Assembly: GCF_900636825.1 (NCBI RefSeq)
Contig: NZ_LR134318.1
Location: 5,503,501-5,567,500 of the forward strand
Source of the DNA: Pseudomonas fluorescens
Lineage (GTDB): Bacteria > Pseudomonadota > Gammaproteobacteria > Pseudomonadales > Pseudomonadaceae
Direction: 5' to 3'
Length of the DNA: 64,000 nucleotides
In this document: piece after piece, positions 16,972 through 25,498 of the stretch
How the letters are laid out: the number at the start of each line of letters is the position of its first letter
Position numbering within the stretch: the stretch's first letter is position 1
The notes under the pieces: model-generated
The model's input: the letters and a program-made list of their open reading frames with translations, nothing else
What the model was told of the DNA's origin: nothing
Database searches by the model: none
Translations under genes and position numbers: made by a program

Positions 16972-17011
16972 ATATAAGCAAAGATTCGTGAATCTTATAA
17001 AAGACTTATAT
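16972..17011. promoter_or_regulatory. Nested inverted repeats before the toxin-antitoxin genes
   Basis: An inner palindrome AAGATTC-GT-GAATCTT (16981-16996) is flanked by outer arms ATATAAG (16972-16978) and CTTATAT (17005-17011), with a further CTTATAA at 16994. The segment is strongly AT-rich and lies 7-46 bases before the toxin start. It fits an autoregulatory operator/promoter for the XRE-type antitoxin. Confidence 0.6.
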
Positions 17012-17017
17012 TCTTCC

Positions 17018-17272
17018 ATGAACAGCATCCACTGGACTCGAAAGGCCGTTAAGCAGCTCCTGAAATTGCACTGCGTCCATCAAGGACAGGTTCGCGACGC
17101 CGTCACGGCGCTTGCCGACATGCCCGATGTTGGCAACGTAAAAGCATTGGTTGGTCATGACTACGCTTACCGACAGCGTGTCGGCAATTATCGAGTCATG
17201 TTCGACTGGGATGGCGCAATCAAAGTGGTCAGTATTCAAGAGGTCAAAAAACGTGATGAACGCACCTACTGA
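17018..17272 (+). CDS. RelE/ParE-superfamily toxin
   Basis: 84 residues from the ATG at 17018. The sequence (WTRKAVKQLLKL near the start, VGNVKALVGHDYAYRQRVGN, YRVMFDWDGAIKVVSIQEVK, ending KKRDERTY) is a compact RelE-type mRNA interferase fold with the typical basic/aromatic C-terminal motif. It precedes its antitoxin and overlaps it by 17 bases, the 'toxin first' order seen in HigBA-like pairs. An AT-rich operator is just upstream. The pair looks like a mobile insertion next to the betaine cluster. Confidence 0.83.
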   Translation: MNSIHWTRKAVKQLLKLHCVHQGQVRDAVTALADMPDVGNVKALVGHDYAYRQRVGNYRVMFDWDGAIKVVSIQEVKKRDERTY

Positions 17273-17579
17273 CGTTCAAATAATCAATGACGCCGAGGGT
17301 AATCCTGCGTTCGTGGTTATCCCCTACGCTCAATATGTCGCACAGAAAATACAGCCCGATCTGATTCCCCATGAGGTAGTAAGTCGAATCGTTGATGGCG
17401 CAACACCGATCCGTGCCTGGCGCGAACACCTCAACCTGACACAGGAAGAAGTCGCCAAGCGCATGGGCATCTCGCAACCGGCGTTTGCCCAGCAGGAAAC
17501 AGTCGCCAAACCCCGCAAGGCCACCCGCGAGAAAATCGCCGCCGCGTTCGGTATCACAGCCAGTCAGCTTGAGCTGTAG
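17256..17579 (+). CDS. XRE-family antitoxin with Phd-like N terminus
   Basis: 107 residues from the ATG at 17256. Residues 1-35 (VQIINDAEGNPAFVVIPYAQ) resemble the start of Phd/YefM antitoxins. The C-terminal half is a helix-turn-helix (LNLTQEEVAKRMGISQPAFA, then KATREKIAAAFGITASQLEL). The HTH should bind the nested inverted repeats before the toxin gene. The last 17 bases of the toxin overlap its start, coupling the two. Confidence 0.83.
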   Translation: MNAPTDVQIINDAEGNPAFVVIPYAQYVAQKIQPDLIPHEVVSRIVDGATPIRAWREHLNLTQEEVAKRMGISQPAFAQQETVAKPRKATREKIAAAFGITASQLEL

Positions 17580-17607
17580 GCTGCCCTCTTTATTCAAAGG
17601 AATTCCC

Positions 17608-18024
17608 ATGAACATCTGCGGCATTGAAATCAAAGGCAGCGAAGCGATCATCGCCGTGGCTGCGCTCGACGGTTCGACGTTGAGCCACGTCCCTCTCGCC
17701 ACGAAAAAGATTGCGCTGGATGATGATGACGAGGCGGTGAACGTGCGGCGTTTCGCGGCGCAGGTGGCGTCGTTTGTGCGGGAGAACTCGGTGGACCGGA
17801 TCGCGATCAAGAAGCGCAGCAAGAAGGGTGAGTTCGCCGGTGGACCGACGACGTTCAAGATCGAGGGTGTGTTTCAAATGCTTGATGGTTGTGAGGTGAC
17901 GTTGTTGTCGCCACAGACGATTAATGCCCAGGCCAAGAAGCACAACTTTGAACTGCCGGCGACGTTGAACAAATATCAGCATGAGGCATACAAGGCGGCG
18001 TGCTCGGCGCTGGTGAAGAAGTAA
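17608..18024 (+). CDS. DUF3010 family protein
   Basis: 138 residues, starting MNICGIEIKGSEAIIAVAAL with a good AAAGGA ribosome-binding site. The RNase H-like beginning (GIEIKGSEAIIAV) and the IAIKKRSKKGEFAGGP and LLSPQTINAQAKK segments identify the DUF3010 family, whose function is unknown. It lies 28 bases after the antitoxin gene but has its own ribosome-binding site and probably is not part of the toxin-antitoxin unit. Confidence 0.75.
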   Translation: MNICGIEIKGSEAIIAVAALDGSTLSHVPLATKKIALDDDDEAVNVRRFAAQVASFVRENSVDRIAIKKRSKKGEFAGGPTTFKIEGVFQMLDGCEVTLLSPQTINAQAKKHNFELPATLNKYQHEAYKAACSALVKK

Positions 18025-18107
18025 GATCAAAAGATCGCAGCCTTCGGCAGCTCCTACATTGGCATGCATTTCCCTGTAGGAGCTGCCGAAGGCTGCGATC
18101 TTTTGAC
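18025..18107. repeat. REP-type inverted pair between convergent genes
   Basis: GATCAAAAGATCGCAGCCTT and the CGGCAGCTCCTACA arm are mirrored by TGTAGGAGCTGCCGAAGGCT and GCGATCTTTTG. Begins directly at the stop of the DUF3010 gene and ends three bases before the cdhR stop, so it may act as a bidirectional transcription end. Confidence 0.85.
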
Positions 18108-18109
18108 TT

Positions 18110-19054
18110 TCAGGCCTGTGCGGTACGCCGGTCTTCGCGGGGGCAGCGAGCGAAACGCGCGCGGTAGCTGCGAGTGAAATACGACGGTGATTCAAAACCG
18201 CAGGCAATGCTGACTTCCAGCACGCTCATATCGCTCTGGCGCAATAGCTGTCGGGCCTTCTCCAGGCGCAGGCGCAGGTAGAAATTGCTCGGCGTATCGT
18301 TCAGGTGCAGGCGAAACAAGCGCTCCAGTTGCCGTCGCGTCACCTTGATCGATTCCGCCAGTTGCAGCGTGGTCAGCGGCGGTTCGCTGTGCTGCTCCAT
18401 CTCGCCGATCACCTGCACCAGTTTCTTGTTATTGATTCCGTAACGCGTGGCGACTTCCATGCGCTGGTGGTCTTTGCGCGGGCGGATGCGCCCGAGCACG
18501 AACTGCTCGCTGACCTGAACCGCCAGTTGCGGGCCGTGGGCCTGGGCGATGAGGTCAAGCATCAAATCAATCGACGCCGTGCCGCCCGCTGAAGTGATCC
18601 GCCGCCGGTCGATCTCGAACAACTCCTGGGTCACGCTCAGCTGTGGATAAGATTCCTTGAACGCATCGATCGCCTCCCAGTGCAGGGTCAGACGATGACC
18701 TTCGAGCAGACCCGCTTCGGCAAGCACGAAACTGCCGGTGTCGATGGCGCCCAGCGTCACGCCCTCTTTATCCAAGCGGCGCAACCAATGTTCCAGCGTC
18801 GGCGTCATGAACTTCAGCGGTTCGAAGCCGGCCACCACCAACAGCGTCGCGCCCTTCTTTAGGGGCTCAAGAGCCGCATCGGCGTTGACCGACATGCCGT
18901 TGCTCGCCAGAACTGCGCCGCCGTCGGCGCTGAGCACATGCCAGCGGTACAACTCGCCGCGAAAGCGGTTGGCTACGCGCAGTGGTTCGATGGCGGAGAT
19001 AAAGCCGATGGCGGAGAACCCCGGCATCAGCAAAAAGTAGAAATCCTGGGACAT
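18110..19054 (-). CDS. cdhR: Carnitine-responsive AraC-family regulator (GATase1-like)
   Basis: 314-residue regulator: an N-terminal class I glutamine amidotransferase-like (DJ-1/PfpI) domain (residues 1-190: FYFLLMPGFSAIGFISAIEP) and a C-terminal AraC double HTH (TLQLAESIKVTRRQLERLFR, then MSVLEVSIACGFESPSYFTR). The domain order is the same as GbdR. Divergent transcription from the carnitine genes caiX-cdhC-cdhA-cdhB supports assignment to CdhR, the known activator of carnitine catabolism. A DnaA-box 9-mer occurs inside at 18642. Confidence 0.88.
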   Translation of the reverse strand: MSQDFYFLLMPGFSAIGFISAIEPLRVANRFRGELYRWHVLSADGGAVLASNGMSVNADAALEPLKKGATLLVVAGFEPLKFMTPTLEHWLRRLDKEGVTLGAIDTGSFVLAEAGLLEGHRLTLHWEAIDAFKESYPQLSVTQELFEIDRRRITSAGGTASIDLMLDLIAQAHGPQLAVQVSEQFVLGRIRPRKDHQRMEVATRYGINNKKLVQVIGEMEQHSEPPLTTLQLAESIKVTRRQLERLFRLHLNDTPSNFYLRLRLEKARQLLRQSDMSVLEVSIACGFESPSYFTRSYRARFARCPREDRRTAQA

Positions 19055-19123
19055 GGGCGCACTCGGTTGGCGGGTCGCGTGGCTCGTTGATACGCCGATT
19101 GGCGACGCCGTTCAAGGGCGCAA

Positions 19124-19149
19124 GTCGCTCTAGTGCAAATGCCCGTCGC
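19124..19149. promoter_or_regulatory. Candidate activator half-sites upstream of caiX
   Basis: GTCGC occurs twice as a direct repeat, at 19124 and 19145, exactly 21 bases apart, about 100-120 bases before the caiX start. An inverted GCGAC lies at 19102. The spacing suits an AraC-family dimer such as CdhR or GbdR. Weak, short motif. Confidence 0.35.
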
Positions 19150-19245
19150 CGCAGTGCGCTTTTCCGGGCCCGTAGCTGCGTAACTTGGCATCACCGGCGC
19201 GCAGACGCCGGAAATCACAATAATCGAACTGCCGAGGAACCCGAC

Positions 19246-20190
19246 ATGAAACGACTGATCAGCAGCTGCGTTCTTGCACTCAGCGGTACCGCTTTCTTCA
19301 GCGCCGGCGTCATGGCTGCTGAACCTGCCTCCTGCAAGAACGTGCGCATGGGTGTGGTCAACTGGACCGACGTGATCGCCACCAGTGCCATGACCCAAGT
19401 CCTGCTCGACGGCCTCGGCTACAACACCAAACAGACCAGCGCCTCCCAGCAAATCATCTTTGCCGGGATTCGCGATCAGCGCCTGGATTTGTTTCTCGGC
19501 TACTGGAACCCGTTGATGACCCAGACCATCACCCCGTTCGTTGATGCCAACCAGGTCAAAGTCCTCGAAGCACCAAGCCTGAAAGACGCCCGCGCCACAT
19601 TGGCGGTGCCGACTTATCTGGCGGACAAAGGCCTGAAAACCTTCGCCGACATTGCCAAGTTCGAAAAAGAACTGGGCGGCAAGATTTACGGCATCGAACC
19701 TGGCTCAGGAGCCAACACGCAGATCAAGGCGATGATCGCCAAGAACCAGTTCGGCCTCGGCAAATTCCAACTGGTCGAGTCGAGCGAGGCCGGTATGCTC
19801 GCTGCCGTCGATCGCGCGGTGCGCCGCAAGGAAGCCGTGGTGTTCTTCGGCTGGGCGCCGCACCCGATGAACGTCAACGTGCAGATGACCTATCTGACCG
19901 GCAGTGAAGACGCGCTCGGTCCGAATGAAGGCATGGCCACGGTGTGGACGGTCACCTCGCCGAAATACGCCGAGCAATGCCCGAACATCGGCCGCCTGCT
20001 GACCAACCTTACCTTCACCGCCGAAGACGAGAGCCGGATGATGCAGCCGCTGCTCGATCACAAGGACGCTTTCGAATCAGCCAAGCAATGGCTCAAGGAT
20101 CATCCCGAAGACAAACAGCGCTGGCTGGAAGGTGTGACCACTTTCGATGGCAAACCGGCCGCGCAAAATCTGCAACTGACCAGCAAGTAA
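19246..20190 (+). CDS. caiX: Carnitine/betaine-type substrate-binding protein
   Basis: 314-residue periplasmic binding protein of the OpuAC/ProX type, with a signal peptide (SCVLALSGTAFFSAGVMAAE). The betaine-box aromatic residues expected for quaternary-amine binding are present (VVNWTDVIATS, FLGYWNPLMT, FFGWAPHPMN). It has no permease or ATPase next to it and is expected to feed the CbcWV core transporter encoded at 28.3-30.4 kb. It is the first gene of the carnitine operon. Confidence 0.9.
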   Translation: MKRLISSCVLALSGTAFFSAGVMAAEPASCKNVRMGVVNWTDVIATSAMTQVLLDGLGYNTKQTSASQQIIFAGIRDQRLDLFLGYWNPLMTQTITPFVDANQVKVLEAPSLKDARATLAVPTYLADKGLKTFADIAKFEKELGGKIYGIEPGSGANTQIKAMIAKNQFGLGKFQLVESSEAGMLAAVDRAVRRKEAVVFFGWAPHPMNVNVQMTYLTGSEDALGPNEGMATVWTVTSPKYAEQCPNIGRLLTNLTFTAEDESRMMQPLLDHKDAFESAKQWLKDHPEDKQRWLEGVTTFDGKPAAQNLQLTSK

Positions 20191-20206
20191 CCTTGCGATC
20201 AAAAGC

Positions 20207-20239
20207 CCCCTCACCCTAGCCCTCTCCCAAGGGAGAGGG
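20207..20239. repeat. CCCTCACCC...GGGAGAGGG short palindromic repeat
   Basis: Second copy of the pyrimidine-rich repeat described at 15149, with hairpin CCCTCTCCCAAGGGAGAGGG, between caiX and cdhC. Confidence 0.8.
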
Positions 20240-20309
20240 AATTTAACGACGCTTCGCAGCCCCGCCACGGGCTGCGGACAGACCCATCACGCCTGAAGGA
20301 AACCGCATC

Positions 20310-21197
20310 ATGAACCACGACGTCATCATCACCTGCGCACTCACCGGTGCTGGCGACACGACCGCCAAGAGCCCGCACGTGCCGGTCACCCCGAAACAGA
20401 TCGCCGCGGCGGCGGTGGAAGCAGCCAAGGCCGGCGCCACCGTGGTGCACTGCCATGTCCGTGATCCGCAGACCGGCAAGTTCAGCCGCGACGTCGCGCT
20501 GTACCGCGAAGTGATGGAGCGCATTCGCGAGGCGGACGTCGACATCATCGTCAATCTCACCGCCGGCATGGGCGGCGACCTGGAAATCGGTGCCGGCGAG
20601 AACCCGATGGAGTTTGGCCCGAACACCGACCTGGTCGGCCCGCTGACCCGTCTCGCTCACGTTGAAGAGTTGCTGCCGGAAATCTGCACCCTCGATTGCG
20701 GCACCCTGAACTTTGGCGATGGCGACACCATTTATGTCTCCACTCCGGCGCAACTGCGTGCCGGTGCCAAGCGCATCACCGAGCTGGGCGTGAAAGCCGA
20801 GCTGGAGATTTTCGATACCGGCCACCTGTGGTTCGCCAAGCAGATGATCAAGGAAGGTTTGCTCGACAACCCGCTGTTCCAGCTGTGCCTGGGCATCCCA
20901 TGGGGCGCACCGGCCGACACCACCACCATGAAAGCCATGGTCGACAACTTGCCGGCCGACGCGGTATGGGCCGGGTTCGGCATCGGCCGCATGCAAATGC
21001 CGATGGCGGCGCAAGCGGTGCTGCTCGGCGGCAACGTGCGGGTCGGCCTCGAAGACAACCTGTGGCTGGACAAAGGCGTGCTGGCGACCAATGGCCAACT
21101 GGTCGAACGCGCCACCGAAATTCTTAGCCGCCTCGGCGCGCGTGTGCTCACGCCAGCGGAAGGTCGCCAGAAAATGGGCCTGACCCAGCGCCGCTAA
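20310..21197 (+). CDS. cdhC: 3-dehydrocarnitine cleavage enzyme (BKACE family)
   Basis: Converts 3-dehydrocarnitine and acetyl-CoA to acetoacetate and betainyl-CoA. 295 residues of the beta-keto acid cleavage enzyme (DUF849) family. The zinc site is visible in the N-terminal VVHCHVRDP motif, and an [14 protein letters not shown] segment and [13 protein letters not shown] close to the C terminus are typical. It follows caiX and precedes cdhA with palindromic repeats in both gaps, so co-transcription is likely but may be uneven. Confidence 0.92.
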   Translation: MNHDVIITCALTGAGDTTAKSPHVPVTPKQIAAAAVEAAKAGATVVHCHVRDPQTGKFSRDVALYREVMERIREADVDIIVNLTAGMGGDLEIGAGENPMEFGPNTDLVGPLTRLAHVEELLPEICTLDCGTLNFGDGDTIYVSTPAQLRAGAKRITELGVKAELEIFDTGHLWFAKQMIKEGLLDNPLFQLCLGIPWGAPADTTTMKAMVDNLPADAVWAGFGIGRMQMPMAAQAVLLGGNVRVGLEDNLWLDKGVLATNGQLVERATEILSRLGARVLTPAEGRQKMGLTQRR

Positions 21198-21215
21198 TTC
21201 ATCACCCTTCTCACC

Positions 21216-21306
21216 TGTAGGAGCTGCCGAAGGCTGCGATCTTTTGATTTTGTTTTTCGAGATCAAGATCAAGATCAAAAGATCGCAGCCTTCGGCAGCT
21301 CCTACA
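21216..21306. repeat. REP-type inverted pair with short GATCAA run
   Basis: TGTAGGAGCTGCCGAAGGCT and its mirror enclose a loop containing GAGATCAAGATCAAGATCAA (about three GATCAA-type units). Lies between cdhC and cdhA. Confidence 0.85.
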
Positions 21307-21335
21307 GGGTTCTTCGGATTATTCAGGACATCACC

Positions 21336-22301
21336 ATGCGCTTTATCACCGAAATCAAAACCTTCGCCGCCCTCGGCAGCGGTGTCATCGGCAGCGGCTG
21401 GGTTGCGCGCGCCCTCGCCCACGGCCTCGACGTGGTCGCCTGGGATCCGGCGCCCGGCGCAGAAGCGGCATTGCGCCAACGCGTGGCCAATGCGTGGGGT
21501 GCGCTGGAGAAAAATGGTCTGGCGCCCGGCGCTTCGCAGAATCGTCTGCGCTTTGTCGAAACCATCGAGGAATGCGTGCGTGACGCCGATTTCATTCAGG
21601 AAAGCGCCCCGGAGCGGCTGGAACTGAAGCTCGATCTGCATAGCAAAATCAGCGCTGCGGCCAAACCCGATGCGCTGATCGGTTCCAGTACCTCGGGCCT
21701 GTTGCCCAGCGAGTTCTACGAGAGTTCGACGCACCCTGAACGCTGCGTGGTCGGCCATCCGTTCAACCCGGTTTATCTGCTGCCGCTGGTGGAAGTGGTC
21801 GGCGGCAAAAACACCGCACCAGAGGCCGTTCAGGCGGCGATGAAGGTTTACCAATCCCTTGGCATGCGCCCATTGCACGTGCGCAAGGAAGTGCCGGGGT
21901 TTATCGCCGACCGCTTGCTCGAAGCGCTGTGGCGCGAGGCCCTGCACCTGGTCAATGACGGTGTTGCGACGACCGGCGAGATCGATGATGCGATTCGCTT
22001 TGGCGCCGGTTTGCGCTGGTCGTTCATGGGCACGTTCCTGACTTACACACTGGCTGGCGGCGATGCCGGCATGCGCCACTTCATGTCGCAGTTCGGCCCG
22101 GCGCTGCAATTGCCATGGACGTATTTGCCGGCGCCGGAGCTGACTGACAAATTGATCGATGACGTAGTCGATGGCACCAGTGAGCAGTTGGGTCGACACA
22201 GCATTTCCGCGCTGGAGCGCTATCGTGATGACTGCCTGCTCGCGGTGCTCGAAGCGGTGAAGACCACCAAGGAAAAGCACGGGATGGCGTTCAGCGAGTG
22301 A
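21336..22301 (+). CDS. cdhA: L-carnitine 3-dehydrogenase
   Basis: NAD-dependent oxidation of L-carnitine to 3-dehydrocarnitine, first step of carnitine catabolism. 321 residues of the 3-hydroxyacyl-CoA dehydrogenase superfamily. The Rossmann motif is [20 protein letters not shown] near the start, with the family segments [20 protein letters not shown] and [20 protein letters not shown]. It is followed by the thioesterase gene cdhB after a 257-base gap filled by an inverted repeat. Confidence 0.92.
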   Translation: MRFITEIKTFAALGSGVIGSGWVARALAHGLDVVAWDPAPGAEAALRQRVANAWGALEKNGLAPGASQNRLRFVETIEECVRDADFIQESAPERLELKLDLHSKISAAAKPDALIGSSTSGLLPSEFYESSTHPERCVVGHPFNPVYLLPLVEVVGGKNTAPEAVQAAMKVYQSLGMRPLHVRKEVPGFIADRLLEALWREALHLVNDGVATTGEIDDAIRFGAGLRWSFMGTFLTYTLAGGDAGMRHFMSQFGPALQLPWTYLPAPELTDKLIDDVVDGTSEQLGRHSISALERYRDDCLLAVLEAVKTTKEKHGMAFSE

Positions 22302-22323
22302 TGCGTTTGGCGTGATATTGCGG

Positions 22324-22516
22324 CCCTCACCCTGACCCTCCCGAAACGTCGGACCGCCCAGAGGTAGAGGGGACTGACCGCGGTGTTCATGCGAGCTGCA
22401 CCGACTTGCTCCACCGAGCCGAACTCTGGATTTGAATAGCATAAAGATCGGCTCCCTTTCCCCCTCGCCCCCTTGGGGGCGGTCCGACGTTTCGGGAGGG
22501 CTGGGGTGAGGGGGTA
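22324..22516. repeat. Large inverted repeat with 24-bp perfect arms between cdhA and cdhB
   Basis: CCCTCCCGAAACGTCGGACC (with GCCC, arm 22336-22359) is exactly mirrored at 22478-22501. The arms are extended outward by the CCCTCACCC / GGGTGAGGG motif of the pyrimidine-rich family. The ~118-base interior holds no gene. It is a composite of two copies of the short repeat at 15149 with an inserted CGAAACGTCGGACCGCC segment. Confidence 0.8.
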
Positions 22517-22558
22517 GCTCTTGATCTTAACGACCTATCAACTGCCGGAACCGAAACC

Positions 22559-23035
22559 ATGCCTCACCTCACCACCTACCAAACCAGAATCATCCCCGAC
22601 TGGGTCGATTACAACGGCCATCTGCGCGATGCCTTTTACTTGCTGATCTTCAGCTACGCCACCGACGCGTTGATGGACCGCCTCGGCATGGACAGCGGCA
22701 ATCGCGAAGCCAGCGGCCATTCACTGTTCACTCTGGAGCTGCATCTCAATTACCTGCATGAAGTGAAGCTCGACACCGACGTTGAAGTGCGCACGCAAAT
22801 CATCGGTCACGACAGCAAACGCCTGCACCTCTACCACAGCTTGCACAAGGCCGGAGATGAGCAGGAATTGGCCGGAAACGAACAGATGCTGCTACACGTC
22901 GACCTCGCCGGGCCGCGTTCGGCGCCATTCAGTCCGGACACCCTGCATCGCCTGCAAGCCATCATTGCTGAGCAAACCGATCTGCCCGTCCCTGCTTACA
23001 TTGGTCGTGTGATTGCCCTGCCGCCAGCCAGATAG
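22559..23035 (+). CDS. cdhB: Betainyl-CoA thioesterase
   Basis: Hydrolyses betainyl-CoA to glycine betaine and CoA, completing carnitine-to-betaine conversion. 158 residues with a hotdog fold of the 4-hydroxybenzoyl-CoA thioesterase type (VDYNGHLRDAFYLLIFSYAT, LHLNYLHEVKLDTDVEV). Position at the end of caiX-cdhC-cdhA supports the call. Confidence 0.88.
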   Translation: MPHLTTYQTRIIPDWVDYNGHLRDAFYLLIFSYATDALMDRLGMDSGNREASGHSLFTLELHLNYLHEVKLDTDVEVRTQIIGHDSKRLHLYHSLHKAGDEQELAGNEQMLLHVDLAGPRSAPFSPDTLHRLQAIIAEQTDLPVPAYIGRVIALPPAR

Positions 23036-23045
23036 ACCGTATCAT

Positions 23046-23155
23046 CGTTCATCGCCAGCAGGGCTGGCTCCCACATTGGATTTGGCTGTGCACAAATTCG
23101 GTGTTCACCGCAGATCACCTGTGGGAGCTAGCGCTGCTAGCGATTGCAGGCGACT
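23046..23155. repeat. Palindromic repeat of the CTGTGGGAGC/GCTCCCACA family
   Basis: ATCGCCAGCAGGGCTGGCTC followed by CCACA, mirrored by CTGTGGGAGCTAGCGCTGCT and AGCGAT. A second REP family, different from the GTAGGAGCTGCCG one, shared with 37055, 40103 and 48626. The right half is imperfect. Confidence 0.7.
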
Positions 23156-23177
23156 CGGTCCGGTTGATTTACAGCCC

Positions 23178-23211
23178 AAAAAAAACCCCGATCAAGCCGT
23201 GACTGGATCGG
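23178..23211 (-). terminator. Possible intrinsic terminator on the minus strand
   Basis: Read on the minus strand, CCGATC / GATCGG forms a six-base stem with a twelve-base loop and runs into a long T tract (the A run at 23178-23185). It faces transcription coming from gbdR. Short stem, so uncertain. Confidence 0.4.
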
Positions 23212-23428
23212 AGCTGAGGAGGGTACTGTTGAGGAGCTGCCGTGCGAGGGTGACCAAACCTTCGTGAAGCGAGCTGGGGCCAGTGTGCCCACTCGCCGAC
23301 TCGCTCGGTTAGCCGAAAACGACCTGTTCATAGCCGTTCCGGCCACCGCGACAAAACGCCCTTGCCGCGTCCGGACGGGGCCACCAGAATCGAGCCAAGA
23401 CCTCCGTTGCCATATAAGGATTTGCGTG

Positions 23429-23692
23429 ATGATGTACGCCGATTTGATTGACCAGGAAGATCTGTTGGGCCAGCTCAAGGCTTTGGGTATTCAGGTGCCG
23501 AGCGGCACCACCGCCGAGCAGGCCTGCGAGTGTGCGGTACGAGGATTGGATAACGTTCGCGCGTTTGAATTGCGCAAGATGGTCAAGGACATGTACACCA
23601 GCGGCGCAAGCATTCAGCCGGCGGTGCGTCAGGCGATCGACAAGCAATTGCTGCCGGCCCTCTCGGATTACCAGCAGTCCCATAACGCCTGA
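23429..23692 (+). CDS. Conserved hypothetical small protein
   Basis: 87 residues starting MMYADLIDQEDLLGQLKALG, with AAGGA eight bases before the ATG. It is acidic and helical, without signal peptide or membrane segment, and has two cysteines in EQACECAVRG. Position between cdhB and gbdR is the place of a small hypothetical gene that I recall from P. aeruginosa. I do not recognise a function. The 393-base gap before it carries a palindromic repeat and the hairpin at 23178. Confidence 0.6.
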   Translation: MMYADLIDQEDLLGQLKALGIQVPSGTTAEQACECAVRGLDNVRAFELRKMVKDMYTSGASIQPAVRQAIDKQLLPALSDYQQSHNA

Positions 23693-23703
23693 GAAGAGCA
23701 AAA

Positions 23704-23785
23704 GATCAAAAGATCGCAGCCTTCGGCAGCTCCTACAGGGGAACGCATTCCAATTGTAGGAGCTGCCGAAGGCTGCGATCTTTTG
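23704..23785. repeat. REP-type inverted pair between convergent genes
   Basis: Same family and tail-to-tail arrangement as 18025, between the small hypothetical gene and the gbdR stop. Probably serves as a bidirectional transcription end. Confidence 0.85.
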
Positions 23786-23787
23786 CT

Positions 23788-24891
23788 TTACAGCCTTACG
23801 CTGGCAAACGTCGATTCGTTGCGCGCCTGACTCAGCGCCGACATCGGCCCCGACAGCGGCGACATCACGATCGCCTGCGGCAGCGGCAGCATCGCCACCT
23901 GCTGAGCGGTGTTGGAGCCTACGCGTTCGTCACGCGGCGGAATGCCGAAGTATTCGCGGTAGCACTTGGAGAAGTGCGGCGTCGATACGAACCCGCACAC
24001 GGACGCCACTTCGATGATCGACATCGGCGTCTGCTTGAGCAATTGCCGGGCCCGGATCAGGCGCAGCTTCAGGTAATAGCGCGACGGCGAGCAGTGCAAA
24101 TATTTCTGGAACAACCGCTCCAGCTGTCGACGCGACACGGCGACATACACCGCCAATTCATCCAGGTCGATCGGCTCTTCCAGATTGGCTTCCATCAGCG
24201 CGACGATTTCCTGCAGCTTCGGCTGGTTGGTGCCGAGCATATGCTTGAGCGGCACGCGCTGGTGATCCTGCTCGTTACGGATACGTTCGTAGACAAACAT
24301 TTCCGAGATCGCGGCAGACAGTTCACGGCCATGATCGCGGCTGATCAGGTGCAGCATCATATCCAGCGGCGCGGTGCCACCGGAGCTGGTGAAGCGATTG
24401 CGGTCGAGGGTGAACAAGCGCGTGCTCATGGCTACGCGCGGGAAGGCTTCCTGCATTGCCGCCAGACATTCCCAGTGCACGCTGCAATCGAAGCCGTCGA
24501 GCAGCCCGGCGCAGGCCAACGCCCAACTGCCGGTGCATACAGCGCCAAGGCGCTTGGACTGGCGTGCCTGGCTTTGCAGCCATGAAACGTGTTCGCGGGT
24601 AACGGTGCGTTGAATGCCGATGCCGCCGCAGACAATCACGGTATCCAGTGGCGGGGCTTTGTGCATGGAGGCGTCGGGAGTGATCTGCAGACCGTCACTG
24701 GCCCAGACCTGGCCGCCATCGACGGTGAGAGTGCTCCAGCGATACAGCTCGCGACCGGACAACTGGTTGGCCATGCGCAGCGGTTCAACTGCGGACGCCA
24801 GAGAAATCAGCGTGAAATTGTCCAGCAGCAGAAAGCCGATGGATTGAGGCGCACGGTTCTGGGGTTGGGCCCCGGAGTTGAACGACGTCAT
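23788..24891 (-). CDS. gbdR: Glycine betaine/dimethylglycine-responsive activator
   Basis: 367-residue master activator of choline, betaine and carnitine catabolism. The N-terminal DJ-1/PfpI-like domain (SIGFLLLDNFTLISLASAVE at about residue 18) is followed by an AraC-type DNA-binding domain (LAVYVAVSRRQLERLFQKYL, then MSIIEVASVCGFVSTPHFSK). Known targets in Pseudomonas include gbcA, gbcB, dgcA, the cbc genes and sdaB, all present here. It is a paralogue of CdhR at 18.1 kb. The ATG follows a long leader that I cannot dissect further. Confidence 0.92.
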   Translation of the reverse strand: MTSFNSGAQPQNRAPQSIGFLLLDNFTLISLASAVEPLRMANQLSGRELYRWSTLTVDGGQVWASDGLQITPDASMHKAPPLDTVIVCGGIGIQRTVTREHVSWLQSQARQSKRLGAVCTGSWALACAGLLDGFDCSVHWECLAAMQEAFPRVAMSTRLFTLDRNRFTSSGGTAPLDMMLHLISRDHGRELSAAISEMFVYERIRNEQDHQRVPLKHMLGTNQPKLQEIVALMEANLEEPIDLDELAVYVAVSRRQLERLFQKYLHCSPSRYYLKLRLIRARQLLKQTPMSIIEVASVCGFVSTPHFSKCYREYFGIPPRDERVGSNTAQQVAMLPLPQAIVMSPLSGPMSALSQARNESTFASVRL

Positions 24892-25498
24892 CGCGGTATC
24901 TCCTCACACAAAGCGGGTGATGGCCTCAGGCGGAGGCTCTTGTTATTGCCATCGTTCTCGCGTGGGAGACGGGGCTTTGTTATGACAGAGCAATTGCCAT
25001 GCCTAAAATTGGATGGCCGTTCAATAACTCCTGAAAACGACCTCGCGACGTGTCTATACGAGACTTCGGAACACGCCATTTCGAAGTGCCATCAAGCGAC
25101 GTCAAGGCCCTGCCGCGCAGCCTGTGAGCAGATCGGTAGCACTTGTGGGAACTGGCCTGCAGAGGATTTGCACAGAGTGTCACCGCAAGCACGAGCGATG
25201 GATGGTCGGGTAAGGACTCACCAGTCACGGCTAACTACGACGCTTGTCTGATTGCGACGCGCCAAAAGGTGGCGCGGGTGGAGGGTGGTGTTCTTTTGGT
25301 GAGCAGTTTTGACTGGTCTGGCCCTCCTCCATTTGCGAACCGAACATGAACCCCTGTGGCGAGGGGATTTATCCCCGATCGGCTGCGCAGCAGTCGTAAA
25401 TCCATTCACCAAAGTGTGTCAGGCAAAACTTGATTGGAGGATTTGGGGCTGCTTCGCAGCCCATCGGGGATAAATCCCCTCGCCACAGGGTTACTCGG
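24892..25498. other. 607-base intergenic region between gbdR and serine dehydratase
   Basis: The part next to gbdR (24892-25130) is its presumed promoter and leader; I see no convincing -35/-10 pair. The part next to the dehydratase stop holds the large inverted repeat at 25352-25490. Short open frames here have no family resemblance and no ribosome-binding sites. Confidence 0.5.
25352..25490. repeat. Inverted repeat CCTGTGGCGAGGGGATTTATCCCCG
   Basis: CCTGTGGCGAGGGGATTTAT plus CCCCGAT is mirrored by ATCGGGGATAAATCCCCTCG plus CCACAGG. An inner arm GGCTGCGCAGCAG / GGGCTGCTTCGCAGCC is less exact. A third palindromic family, one copy in this window. Confidence 0.8.

Noticed and set aside
20211-22442. 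743-codon open frame on the minus strand over cdhC and cdhA
   Set aside because: Runs through two real genes and an intergenic REP element; shadow of biased codon use.
24980-25251. Short frames on both strands between gbdR and the serine dehydratase gene
   Set aside because: No ribosome-binding sites, no conserved-looking composition, partly within repeat sequence.
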